Source: Shewanella olleyana
Lineage (GTDB): Bacteria > Pseudomonadota > Gammaproteobacteria > Enterobacterales > Shewanellaceae
DNA length: 64,000 nt
Assembly (NCBI RefSeq): GCF_023283825.1
Contig: NZ_JAKILD010000006.1
Location: forward strand, 62,001 to 126,000
Direction: 5' to 3'
Of this stretch, positions 56,538 to 64,000 are shown in pieces. The notes beneath the pieces were generated by a model, which did no database searches, was not told where the DNA came from, and worked only from the letters and a program-made list of their open reading frames with translations. The position numbers and the translations under genes are program-made. Positions within the stretch are counted from its first letter, which is position 1. Each line of letters opens with the position of its first letter.

Positions 56538-56768
56538 TTACTTTTTAAAGCTAAACTTTTTAGTAAACCAATTAATCGTGTCGACTTGTTGCTGCTGGCT
56601 TAAGCCGAAATAAACGCAGATCCACGGGGAAAGTAGAAAATACCAAGGCATGGTCATACCAAGCTGGTCATTGAACTGTAAGTAGAAAAAACCAAAATAG
56701 ATCACGGCTATACCTGCAATACCAACAGTTAGCATCGTCACCCTCATTGCTTTTTCTAGCCTATCCAT
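56538..56768 (-). CDS. Small two-helix membrane protein
   Basis: A 76-residue protein with two hydrophobic segments (MLTVGIAGIAVIYFGFFYLQF and MPWYFLLSPWICVYFGL) between charged ends (MDRLEKAMR; WFTKKFSFKK). It is a likely inner-membrane protein but not one I recognise. It is monocistronic, followed by a terminator. Codon use and the terminator support a real gene. Confidence 0.6.
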   Translation of the reverse strand: MDRLEKAMRVTMLTVGIAGIAVIYFGFFYLQFNDQLGMTMPWYFLLSPWICVYFGLSQQQQVDTINWFTKKFSFKK

Positions 56769-56825
56769 TTCTTATCCCTAATAATATCTTTATATTTTAC
56801 TGTGTGATGCCACACAATTAACTCA

Positions 56826-57093
56826 TTATACCCAAACAACCTGAAGATGCTCGATTTCAGCAAGAATTTACACGCGTTTAGGCAAGGTATTGATTGCGGG
56901 TAATGGTTATTCCCTTTTCAAAATCAATAACGCAGCATAAACGCGTGTAAAACTTGCCCTCAGGGAGTTTCACCGTGTTCCCACTACGTTGTTGCGCTAA
57001 TTTATAAGGTACCTACATTACCGCATTAACGCGCCTAGTATTGAAAACACGGTGAAGCTCTGAAACACGTATATTCAAGTAGTTTGGGTATAA
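56826..57093. mobile_element. MITE-like element with nested inverted repeats, 268 bp
   Basis: Ends are TTATACCCAAACAACCTGAA and the reverse complement of TTATACCCAAACTACTTGAA, a terminal repeat with two mismatches. Nested inside are TTTACACGCGTTTA (56867-56880) / TAAACGCGTGTAAA (56938-56951), TATTGATT (56888-56895) / AATCAATA (56922-56929), and TTCACCGTGTT (56969-56979) / AACACGGTGAA (57046-57056). It lacks an ORF and lies between a small gene and the SDR gene. The TATACCCAAAC end is, from memory, common in dispersed elements of Vibrio and Shewanella. Confidence 0.7.
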
Positions 57094-57116
57094 GATGGTA
57101 ACAATAAAATCATTAA

Positions 57117-57148
57117 TAAAAAAGCCAACCATTTAACAGGCTGGCTTT
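57117..57148 (-). terminator. Terminator of the branched-chain operon
   Basis: AAAGCCAACC / GGCTGGCTTT with one G-T and an eight-base loop, followed on the minus strand by a T-run. It lies 170 bp after the SDR stop. Another hairpin, AACATCACCTGT / ACAGGATGTT (57153-57176), lies beside it without a T-run. The rest of 56769-57316 is the element above and A/T-rich filler. Confidence 0.7.
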
Positions 57149-57316
57149 AACTAACATCACCTGTATTACAGGATGTTGATGACAGTGATTAAGTGACAGT
57201 AAACAAATTATTTCGATAACTTCTTTCAATAACTGCTTTCAAAAACTGACTCTCACTAAGTAAGCGTGAAACTTGAAGATAGCTTGATGGTTTTAATATC
57301 AAGCCTCACTTCAATA

Positions 57317-58075
57317 TTACATGCTTAAACCGCCATCGATTTCAAATACACGGCCATTAACATAGTCGTTTTCGACAATGAATTTTACTGTAGCTGCGAC
57401 TTCTTGCGCTTCACCTAAACGGCCAACTGGTACCATTTTCTCTAAGCGCTCTAAGGCCTCTGGTTTCATGCCTGCGGTCATTTCGGTCGCAATAACGCCA
57501 GGGGCCACTGCAGCACTTCGAATATTGTAACGCGCCAGCTCTTTTGCCCAGCCAACACTCATCGCGGCAACACCCGCTTTAGAAGCTGAGTAGTTTGACT
57601 GGCCCATGTTACCAGCCTTAGCGATGCTCGAAATATTAATAATCACACCAGCTTGCTGTGAATGGATCATCGCCGCAGCCGCTTCACGGCCACACAAGAA
57701 TGTGCCGGTTAAGTTAACATTGATGACTGATTGAAACTGCTCGTAAGACATACGGTCAGTGACTTTACCTTCTTTGGCTTTCACCATTAAACCATCACGT
57801 AAAATACCCGCGTTGTTAATTAACACGTTTACTTGACCGAAATCCTCTAGGATGTAATTAAAACCAGCAACTACATCTTCTTCGTCAGTAATGTCCAGTG
57901 CATAACCTTGTACTTCAGTAGAAGCACCTAAATCAGCACATGCGCGCTCTAATTTCTCTTGGTCTACATCGATAAGCGCCAAACGAGCGCCTTGTGCAGC
58001 AAAGTCTTGCGCCATGGCTAAACCTAAACCACCAGCACCGCCAGTAATGACCACAACCTTATCTTTAATTTCCAT
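57317..58075 (-). CDS. Short-chain dehydrogenase (3-hydroxyacyl-CoA dehydrogenase/FabG-like)
   Basis: A 252-residue SDR, last gene of the branched-chain operon. Cofactor loop TGGAGGLG, NNAG (NVLINNAG), and the catalytic residues Ser150, Tyr162 and Lys166 (SSIAKAGNMGQSNYSASK) are all present. From the operon it probably oxidises a 2-methyl-3-hydroxyacyl-CoA or similar (isoleucine branch); it corresponds to ivdG of the Shewanella operon, from memory. AAGGA precedes the ATG by 8 bases. It is 62 bp from mmsB. Confidence 0.88.
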   Translation of the reverse strand: MEIKDKVVVITGGAGGLGLAMAQDFAAQGARLALIDVDQEKLERACADLGASTEVQGYALDITDEEDVVAGFNYILEDFGQVNVLINNAGILRDGLMVKAKEGKVTDRMSYEQFQSVINVNLTGTFLCGREAAAAMIHSQQAGVIINISSIAKAGNMGQSNYSASKAGVAAMSVGWAKELARYNIRSAAVAPGVIATEMTAGMKPEALERLEKMVPVGRLGEAQEVAATVKFIVENDYVNGRVFEIDGGLSM

Positions 58076-58137
58076 TAACTGGATCCTTTCTACTCTTATT
58101 TAAACCGAGATTATTGCTCTTGAGTCTATTAAACCCG

Positions 58138-59043
58138 TTACTTTTTATCCGCGGGGGCAAATTGTTCAAAAATACTTGAGAAATCGCGGCGACCATTGCC
58201 CTGACGCGCATGATTAACATACATGCTGCGTGCTAACGCTCCCATAGGTGTACTTGAGTTTGATGCTACCGACGCTTGTTGAGATAAACCCAAATCTTTG
58301 ACCATCAAGTCGACCATAAAGCCACCTTGGTAATCGTTAGATGAAGGCACACTTTCCATCACATCTGGACAAGGGTTATATTTCTCTAAGGTCCAATTGC
58401 CACCACTGCTGACTTTCATGATATCAGATAACACTTTAGGGTCTAAACCATTATCAATACCTAATTGTAATGACTCGCTAGTACCAACCATTAATACTGA
58501 TAACAGCATATTATTACAAATCTTAGCGATTTGACCTGCACCTGCTGCGCCTGCATGGAAAATATTAGCGCCCATTACCGTTAATACCGTTTGCGCTTTC
58601 TCATAGGCCTTATCACTACCACCACAAATAAAGGTCAAGGTACCCGCTGCAGCGCCTGCCGTTCCGCCCGAAACAGGTGCGTCCATAAACTCGATACCTT
58701 TCTTGGCAGCATGAGCACCTACCACTTGCGCCGTGCCAGCATCAATGGTCGAGCAATCAATCAATACGGCATCTTTGGCAACTACGTCCAGTAGGCCTTT
58801 ATTGTCTGCATCGCCAATATACAATTGATGAACATGCTTGCCTGCTGGCAACATGGTGATGACAAAGTCAGCCGATGCCGCTGCGCCGCAAGCTGTTTTA
58901 GCACTGAGTGCACCTTGCGCTGTTAATGCTTCAACCGCAGCTGGAACTAAATCAAATACAGTCACAGTCATGCCTGCTTTAATTAAATTCGCCGCCATTG
59001 GGCCGCCCATATTACCTAAACCAATAAATGCTACTGTAGCCAT
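58138..59043 (-). CDS. mmsB: 3-hydroxyisobutyrate dehydrogenase
   Basis: MmsB oxidises 3-hydroxyisobutyrate to methylmalonate semialdehyde in valine breakdown. The 301-residue protein has the NAD-binding FIGLGNMGGPMAANL, the substrate-binding DAPVSGGTAGAAAGTL, the catalytic lysine in GAGQIAKICNNML, and a typical C-terminal helical domain. AAGGAA precedes the ATG. It sits 12 bp after the hydrolase gene. Confidence 0.95.
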   Translation of the reverse strand: MATVAFIGLGNMGGPMAANLIKAGMTVTVFDLVPAAVEALTAQGALSAKTACGAAASADFVITMLPAGKHVHQLYIGDADNKGLLDVVAKDAVLIDCSTIDAGTAQVVGAHAAKKGIEFMDAPVSGGTAGAAAGTLTFICGGSDKAYEKAQTVLTVMGANIFHAGAAGAGQIAKICNNMLLSVLMVGTSESLQLGIDNGLDPKVLSDIMKVSSGGNWTLEKYNPCPDVMESVPSSNDYQGGFMVDLMVKDLGLSQQASVASNSSTPMGALARSMYVNHARQGNGRRDFSSIFEQFAPADKK

Positions 59044-59055
59044 GATAAATTCCTT

Positions 59056-60171
59056 TTAAAGATCTTTTAATGGATGCTTGTCAGCATCCCAAGGTGATGT
59101 CAGTAATTGCGTTACCGCTTCAGCTGTCACTTCACTTGCATGGCTAAAACGCCACTTTGGCTGACGGTCTTTATCTATCAAAAGTGCACGAACGCCTTCG
59201 CAAAAATCACCATGTGAACAGCAATTAACACTCACGCCTAGTTCCCATTTAAAAGATTCTGCCAAGGTTTTACTTGTGCCTAAATTGGCTTGTGCAAAAA
59301 TTAAAAACCAACTTAACGGGCTACCTGATAACGCCGTTTTTTGAGCGCGTTTCAGCCAATCAAGTTCAGTATTTAAACTGGTAATTTGATGATGGACTTC
59401 TTCAATTTCACCTGACATTAATTGATCGATTTGTGGCTGGAATGTCGCAAGAGGACTTTCGCCAACCTCTTTAGTGGAACTCGCCTGCATTTTATTAAGT
59501 AATATACTCAACTGCTGATGATTTAAGCCAGCGTCATCGCTCCAGCTAATTTCGGCAATGGCATCGAACAAAGGCTCTTTCTCATCACTGCCTAAAAAGT
59601 GATTACCCAGATCAACATGTAACGCATCTGCCGCGTTCATATTGTAGGCCGTTAACCCTAAAAACAGTCCAAGTTTGCCTGGCATTCTGTTGAGGAAATA
59701 ACTGCCACCCACATCAGGGTATAAACCAATACTGACTTCTGGCATGGCAATTCTGCTGCGCTCAGTAACAACACGATGACTACCGCCAGCCATCAAGCCA
59801 AGGCCACCTCCCATGACAATACCATCACCCCAGATAAGAACAGGTTTACCAAATTGATGTAGTAAATAATCAAGCTGATATTCTTGAGTAAAGAAATCAC
59901 ATGCCTCAGCGGTCATGGTGTTTGGGTTAGCGATAGAAGCATGGTAAATCGCCCTTACATCGCCACCTGCACAAAATGCTTTTTCGCCAGCACCATCAAG
60001 TACCACAAAGGCAATATCATTATCGTCTTTCCAAGCCTGTAATTGCTTGGTCATGGCTTGCACCATATCAAGGTTTAAGGCATTTAAGGCTTTTTCAATA
60101 TTGAGCGTAACCACACCAATTGATTTGCCAGATAATGTCCCTAAAGTCTGAAATATTACATCTTGAGTCAT
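59056..60171 (-). CDS. 3-hydroxyisobutyryl-CoA hydrolase, crotonase superfamily
   Basis: The enzyme releases 3-hydroxyisobutyrate from its CoA ester, before MmsB. The 371-residue length, oxyanion-hole FCAGGDVRAIY, GGGLGLMAG and MPEVSIGLYPDVGGSYFL fit HIBCH-type hydrolases rather than enoyl-CoA hydratases. The C-terminal part (about 280-371) has the extended helical region of HIBCH. The ATG at 60171 shares a base with the enoyl-CoA hydratase stop (TAATG) and has GGAAG upstream; a 60186 ATG is unlikely. It corresponds to ivdE. Confidence 0.9.
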   Translation of the reverse strand: MTQDVIFQTLGTLSGKSIGVVTLNIEKALNALNLDMVQAMTKQLQAWKDDNDIAFVVLDGAGEKAFCAGGDVRAIYHASIANPNTMTAEACDFFTQEYQLDYLLHQFGKPVLIWGDGIVMGGGLGLMAGGSHRVVTERSRIAMPEVSIGLYPDVGGSYFLNRMPGKLGLFLGLTAYNMNAADALHVDLGNHFLGSDEKEPLFDAIAEISWSDDAGLNHQQLSILLNKMQASSTKEVGESPLATFQPQIDQLMSGEIEEVHHQITSLNTELDWLKRAQKTALSGSPLSWFLIFAQANLGTSKTLAESFKWELGVSVNCCSHGDFCEGVRALLIDKDRQPKWRFSHASEVTAEAVTQLLTSPWDADKHPLKDL

Positions 60172-60998
60172 TAGCAGTTCTTCCAATTTGCCGCACGTTT
60201 ATCTAAAAAGGCATTTACGCCTTCTGCCTGATCTTCTGTATCAAATAAGCCTACGAATAGTTCACGTTCTAATGGCAATGCTTGAGTGCGTGGCATAGTA
60301 CGTCCAGCTTGAATCAGCTTTTTACATACAGTCACACTACTTGGAGATTGACGCGCTACTTTCGCCGCTAATGCCACTGCAGCATCCAGAGAACTGCCCT
60401 TTTCGACCACTTCTTCAACTAAACCTATTTGCTCAGCTTTTGCGGCATCCACCCTTTCACCACAAAGGATCATTCTTTTCGCCCAGCCTTCGCCCACAAG
60501 TGCAGTCAGGTTTTGTGTACCGCCAGCACACGGTAATAAGCCAACGGTCGCTTCTGGCAGTGCCATTTGGGCCTGACTTTCTGCAATGCGTAAATCACAG
60601 GCCAGTGCAACTTCAAGACCGCCGCCCATGGCATAGCCATTAATTGCTGCAATCGACACGCCGCGAAATGCGCTTAAGGTCTCGAAAGCCTCACCAAAAC
60701 ATTTGGCCATTGTCGCGGCATTACCTTTGTCACCATCGGCAAATAATTTAAGATCTGCGCCCGCTGAAAAGAATTTCTCACCTTGTCCGGTGATCACAAG
60801 AGCATAGATATTGTTATCTGCATTTAATCGCTGCACGATATTTTTCAGCAAGACTAAACTATCAGCAGTCCAAGTATTAGCAGGTGGATTATTTAAGGTT
60901 AATATCGCCGTATGACCATTGATGGTCTCGATAATTGCTGGTGCTGCATCATTTGATTGCATTAAACCATTAGTTTGAGTTGAATCTGAGCTTGTCAT
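60171..60998 (-). CDS. Enoyl-CoA hydratase
   Basis: Hydrates methacrylyl-CoA or tiglyl-CoA in branched-chain catabolism. The 275-residue crotonase has the oxyanion motif FFSAGADLKLF, GYAMGGGLEVALACDLRIA with a catalytic Glu (GGGLE), and ALPEATVGLLPCAGGTQNL with the second Glu. The ATG at 60998 has AAGGA nearby; an upstream ATG at 61022 is less likely. It is coupled to the hydrolase by TAATG. It corresponds to ivdD. Confidence 0.92.
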   Translation of the reverse strand: MTSSDSTQTNGLMQSNDAAPAIIETINGHTAILTLNNPPANTWTADSLVLLKNIVQRLNADNNIYALVITGQGEKFFSAGADLKLFADGDKGNAATMAKCFGEAFETLSAFRGVSIAAINGYAMGGGLEVALACDLRIAESQAQMALPEATVGLLPCAGGTQNLTALVGEGWAKRMILCGERVDAAKAEQIGLVEEVVEKGSSLDAAVALAAKVARQSPSSVTVCKKLIQAGRTMPRTQALPLERELFVGLFDTEDQAEGVNAFLDKRAANWKNC

Positions 60999-61022
60999 TA
61001 TTCGTTCCTTAAATGGTGACAA

Positions 61023-62180
61023 TTATAGAATTGCGTGGGCGTTTTCATCTAACAAACGACGAGCAATAATCAGACGCATAATTTCGTTAGTGCCCTCTAA
61101 AATCTGATGCACACGGACGTCTCTAAAGTGGCGCTCTAAAGGATATTCACGGATATAACCGTAACCGCCATGGATTTGCAATGCGCTATCACACACCTGA
61201 AAGCCAATATCAGTCGCAAAGCGTTTTGCCATTGCACAATATGCAGTGGCTTCAGGATCTTTCTGATCTAATTTAAACGCTGCTAATCGCACCATTTGAC
61301 GCGCCGCAACTAACTCAGTTGCCATATCAGCTAACTTAAACTGTAACCCTTGAAATGCCGCAATGGGTTTACCAAATTGCTTACGTTCATTCATGTATTC
61401 TGTGGCGCGCTCTAATGCAGCTTGCGCTGTACCCACTGAACAGGTTGCGATATTGATTCGACCACCATCGAGTCCTTTCATCGCAAAGGTGAAACCTTGG
61501 CCTTCTTCGCCTAATAAGTTTGCTTGAGGAATACGCACATTTTCAAAGCTGATTAAGCGGGTTGGCTGAGCATTCCAGCCCATTTTGTCTTCTGCTTTAC
61601 CATAAGTAACACCTTGGGCATCTGCTGGAATCGCAATCGCTGAAATACCTTTAGCTCCCGCTTCACCTGTGCGGCACATCACCACTAATAATTCAGTTTC
61701 GCCGGCACCTGAGATAAACATTTTGGAGCCATTGATAATATAATCATCACCGTCTTTAACGGCTTTAGTTTGCAGTGATGCAGCGTCACTACCCGCACCA
61801 GGTTCTGTTAAGCAGTATGATGCTAATAGCTGACCTGTTGTTAGGCCTTCAGACCACTGTTGACGAAGTGACTCTGTTCCCCAAGTTGTCACCATCCAAG
61901 TTGCCATATTATGAATGGTCAACATTGCCGTTGTTGCGGTGCAGCCATGGGATAATTCTTCAAAAATGATTGAGGCATCCAGACGAGATAGACCCATGCC
62001 ACCTTCTGACTCTGGTGAATAAAGTGAGCAGAAGCCGAGTTCGCCTGCTTTTTGCATAACATCTTTAGGAAAGTGATGTTCTTCATCCCATTTGGCAGCA
62101 AATGGTGCCAGCTCTTCTGCTGCAAATTGACGGGCAAGATCGGCGAATTGGCGTTGGTCTTCGTTGAGATTAAAATCCAT
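61023..62180 (-). CDS. Acyl-CoA dehydrogenase (isobutyryl-/2-methylbutyryl-CoA type)
   Basis: A 385-residue FAD acyl-CoA dehydrogenase, first oxidation step after the branched-chain 2-oxo acid stage. It has YCLTEPGAGSDAASL (substrate/FAD loop), NGSKMFISGAG, and the catalytic Glu362 in the motif QILEGTNEIM, the position seen in short-chain and isobutyryl-CoA dehydrogenases. AAAGGATT precedes the ATG. From operon context it acts on isobutyryl-CoA (ivdC). A 247-bp gap separates it from mmsA. Confidence 0.92.
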   Translation of the reverse strand: MDFNLNEDQRQFADLARQFAAEELAPFAAKWDEEHHFPKDVMQKAGELGFCSLYSPESEGGMGLSRLDASIIFEELSHGCTATTAMLTIHNMATWMVTTWGTESLRQQWSEGLTTGQLLASYCLTEPGAGSDAASLQTKAVKDGDDYIINGSKMFISGAGETELLVVMCRTGEAGAKGISAIAIPADAQGVTYGKAEDKMGWNAQPTRLISFENVRIPQANLLGEEGQGFTFAMKGLDGGRINIATCSVGTAQAALERATEYMNERKQFGKPIAAFQGLQFKLADMATELVAARQMVRLAAFKLDQKDPEATAYCAMAKRFATDIGFQVCDSALQIHGGYGYIREYPLERHFRDVRVHQILEGTNEIMRLIIARRLLDENAHAIL

Positions 62181-62337
62181 GGTATGAATCCTTTTTTACT
62201 ATGACTCTATGGTCACTTAAGCCTTAGTTCAGCATTAATTGTGTGAGCTATTTTGCTCTGTTTGCTGATAACTAGGCGTGATTATTGTTGTTTGCTGCAC
62301 TTATCCAGCGTCCTGCTGAATGACATGTCTCGGCAAT

Positions 62338-62406
62338 TGCCAACGAATGGAATGTTTATCTTTCAAGCGTTGGCATTATCTAAGGCCTTCTCCCAAAAGA
62401 AGGCCT
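62338..62406. other. Hairpin-rich gap between mmsA and the acyl-CoA dehydrogenase gene
   Basis: TGCCAACG (62338-62345) / CGTTGGCA (62368-62375), and AGGCCTTCT (62383-62391) / AGAAGGCCT (62398-62406), are perfect inverted repeats in the 247-bp gap. Neither is followed by a T-run on the minus strand, so they look like processing or stabilising stems rather than full terminators. The gap has no gene. Confidence 0.5.
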
Positions 62407-62427
62407 ATTTACACACTTATAGCGTGA

Positions 62428-63921
62428 TTACTTAAGATCAATACTCATATTCGGGCCACTGACGACTTCATCAGCAAACCAGCGAGAAGTAATGGTTTTA
62501 GTTTCAGTATAGAAACGCACTGCTTGCTTACCGTAAGCATGCTGATCGCCATAGAAACTGCCTTTCCAGCCAGTGAATGAGAAAAATGGTAATGGCACAG
62601 GAATAGGTACGTTGATCCCAACCTGACCCACTTCGATGTGATGCTGGTACTTACGCGCTGCACCGCCAGATGCAGTAAAAATTGAAGTGCCGTTGCCGTA
62701 AGGGCTGTTATTAACTAATTCAATCGCTTCATCTAAATCGTCTGCTTCCATACAGCACAACACTGGGCCAAAGATTTCTTCTTTGTAAATGGCCATATCT
62801 GTAGTGACATTGCTGAACATAGTCGGGCCAATCCAGTTACCAGACTCATAACCTTCAACAGTGTAATCACTGCCATCAAGTAAACACTCAGCACCTTCTT
62901 CCTTACCTTGGGCAATAAGCTTAAGCACACGCTCTTTTGCAGCGGGGCTGATAACAGGGCCATAAGCCGCATTTTCATCATTCCATAAACCAGGACGCAC
63001 TTTAGCTAATGCTTCTTTTAGTTCTGGGATCCACTCTTTTGCTGCGCCAACAAATACCGCGACAGAAATCGCCATACAACGCTGACCTGCAGCACCAACT
63101 GAAGCACCGACCATGTTATTAATCACTTGCTGCTTATTGGCATCAGGCATAATTACGCAGTGGTTTTTAGCGCCGGCAAAGGCTTGAACACGTTTAAGGT
63201 TATCGGTACCGGTTTTGTAAATATATTGACCAACACCGACAGAGCCCACAAACGAAATAGCTTTAATGGCTTCATCATTTAATAAAATATCAACGGCAGC
63301 TTTATCACCGTGGATCAATTGCAGTACGCCTTTTGGCGCGCCTGCTTCAACAAATAGCTCAACTAGACGCTGTGGTGTCATTGGATCTTGCTCTGATGGC
63401 TTAAGAATAAAAGTGTTACCGCAAGCAATCGCTAATGGGAACATCCACAATGGGATCATCGCTGGGAAGTTAAAAGGTGTAATACCAGCGCACACCCCTA
63501 GTGGTTGAGTGTAGCTATAGGTATCAATATTACGTGCAACATTCTCAACCGTTTCACCCATTAACATTGACGCGATATTACATGCGTGTTCAGCAACTTC
63601 AATCCCGCGCCAAACATCACCTTTAGCATCTTCAAAGGTTTTACCCGTTTCTTGAGCAAGTATGGTAGCAAGTTCATCATGATGCTCTTTTAGCAAATGC
63701 TGGTAACGAAGCATCACGCGAGCGCGTTCAGAAACTGGGACTTCTTTCCATGTTTTGAACGCTTCTTTAGCACTATGAATAGCTTGTTTAACTTCATCAG
63801 CAGTCGCTGCATTGATGTTCGCAATCACTTGGTTATCAGCCGGGTTAGTGACAGAAATAATCTGTGAACCAACACCTTCGGTGAACTCGCCATTAATATA
63901 ATGTTTAACTTGAACAGTCAT
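62428..63921 (-). CDS. mmsA: Methylmalonate-semialdehyde dehydrogenase
   Basis: MmsA converts methylmalonate semialdehyde to propionyl-CoA with CoA and NAD. The 497-residue aldehyde dehydrogenase has [28 protein letters not shown], and the catalytic Cys in [11 protein letters not shown], with EIFGPVLC near the C terminus. The ATG at 63921 ([11 protein letters not shown]) is preceded by AGGAAACGAC; a longer frame from 63951 lacks support. It is the first visible gene of the operon; by the Shewanella order an acetyl-CoA acetyltransferase would lie next, beyond the window. Confidence 0.95.
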   Translation of the reverse strand: MTVQVKHYINGEFTEGVGSQIISVTNPADNQVIANINAATADEVKQAIHSAKEAFKTWKEVPVSERARVMLRYQHLLKEHHDELATILAQETGKTFEDAKGDVWRGIEVAEHACNIASMLMGETVENVARNIDTYSYTQPLGVCAGITPFNFPAMIPLWMFPLAIACGNTFILKPSEQDPMTPQRLVELFVEAGAPKGVLQLIHGDKAAVDILLNDEAIKAISFVGSVGVGQYIYKTGTDNLKRVQAFAGAKNHCVIMPDANKQQVINNMVGASVGAAGQRCMAISVAVFVGAAKEWIPELKEALAKVRPGLWNDENAAYGPVISPAAKERVLKLIAQGKEEGAECLLDGSDYTVEGYESGNWIGPTMFSNVTTDMAIYKEEIFGPVLCCMEADDLDEAIELVNNSPYGNGTSIFTASGGAARKYQHHIEVGQVGINVPIPVPLPFFSFTGWKGSFYGDQHAYGKQAVRFYTETKTITSRWFADEVVSGPNMSIDLK

Positions 63922-64000
63922 GTCGTTTCCTAAATCCCTGTTGAGCCCCAAAGCTCATCTATTAGTAAAGTACTGGTATAAGTTAAGTACTGGCTGCTTT
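63922..64000. other. Window end, no gene
   Basis: The final 79 bases hold the mmsA ribosome-binding site and the direct repeat AAGTACTGG (63968-63976 and 63986-63994 approximately). No ORF start is seen; the next gene lies outside. Confidence 0.4.

Overview
The window is a stretch of gammaproteobacterial chromosome, most probably from a marine Shewanella or close relative. This rests on gene content and order recognised from memory: a cysZ/smc/zipA/ligA cluster, an anaerobic ribonucleotide reductase pair, a seven-gene-type ivd branched-chain acyl-CoA operon (six genes visible), YibL, RraB and YbiT homologues, and an A+T-rich, compact layout. There are no rRNA or tRNA genes, prophages, CRISPR arrays or complete insertion sequences.

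Layout. 1-5.7 kb: the edge of ribA, yibL, an orphan type IV pilin, nrdD-nrdG with an FNR-type site, and an RssA-like patatin. 5.7-9.2 kb: a MITE-like inverted-repeat element, then a plus-strand group of nucleic-acid-type genes (DEAD helicase, DUF3010, YgjP-like metalloprotein, HNH nuclease). 9.2-20.6 kb: mepM, sbcCD, two transporters, an M14 peptidase and a GNAT. 20.6-26.5 kb: a NERD nuclease-like/pseudokinase protein, S4 protein-rraB, an epimerase, an HD-GYP protein and a DUF2919 membrane protein. 26.7-34.3 kb: ligA, zipA, smc and the divergent cysZ, a replication, division and chromosome-organisation block. 34.5-40.8 kb: an outer-membrane CBM9/DUF5916 protein, a diguanylate cyclase co-oriented with a KAS III, and cysK; this block separates cysZ from cysK, which are neighbours in E. 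coli. 40.9-46.2 kb: a secreted D-aminoacylase, a methyltransferase, a YfcC carrier and a small P-loop protein. 46.3-50.7 kb: a tightly packed four-gene envelope operon (outer-membrane barrel, lipoprotein hydrolase, DUF4056-like lipoprotein, POTRA-less Omp85 barrel). 51-56.8 kb: a methyltransferase pair, a NIT-domain chemoreceptor and the ABC-F protein YbiT behind a structured leader. 56.8-64 kb: a second MITE-like element and the valine/branched-chain acyl-CoA operon, mmsA to the SDR.

The least explained parts are the envelope operon, the NERD/pseudokinase protein whose kinase residues are lost while its nuclease-like residues remain, and the ybiT leader with two candidate short ORFs overlapping a terminator-like stem. 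A FadR-type palindrome lies between the KAS III gene and cysK. Short tandem repeats (6, 13, 13, 17 and 18 bp units) recur beside or at the ends of genes. Start codons were revised for several genes from ribosome-binding-site spacing and family alignment; TTG or GTG starts are inferred for the helicase, the diguanylate cyclase, ybiT, the lipoprotein hydrolase, the HD-GYP protein, the DUF2919 protein, the DUF5916 protein and the P-loop protein. Family names come from recognition of sequence, not from a database search.
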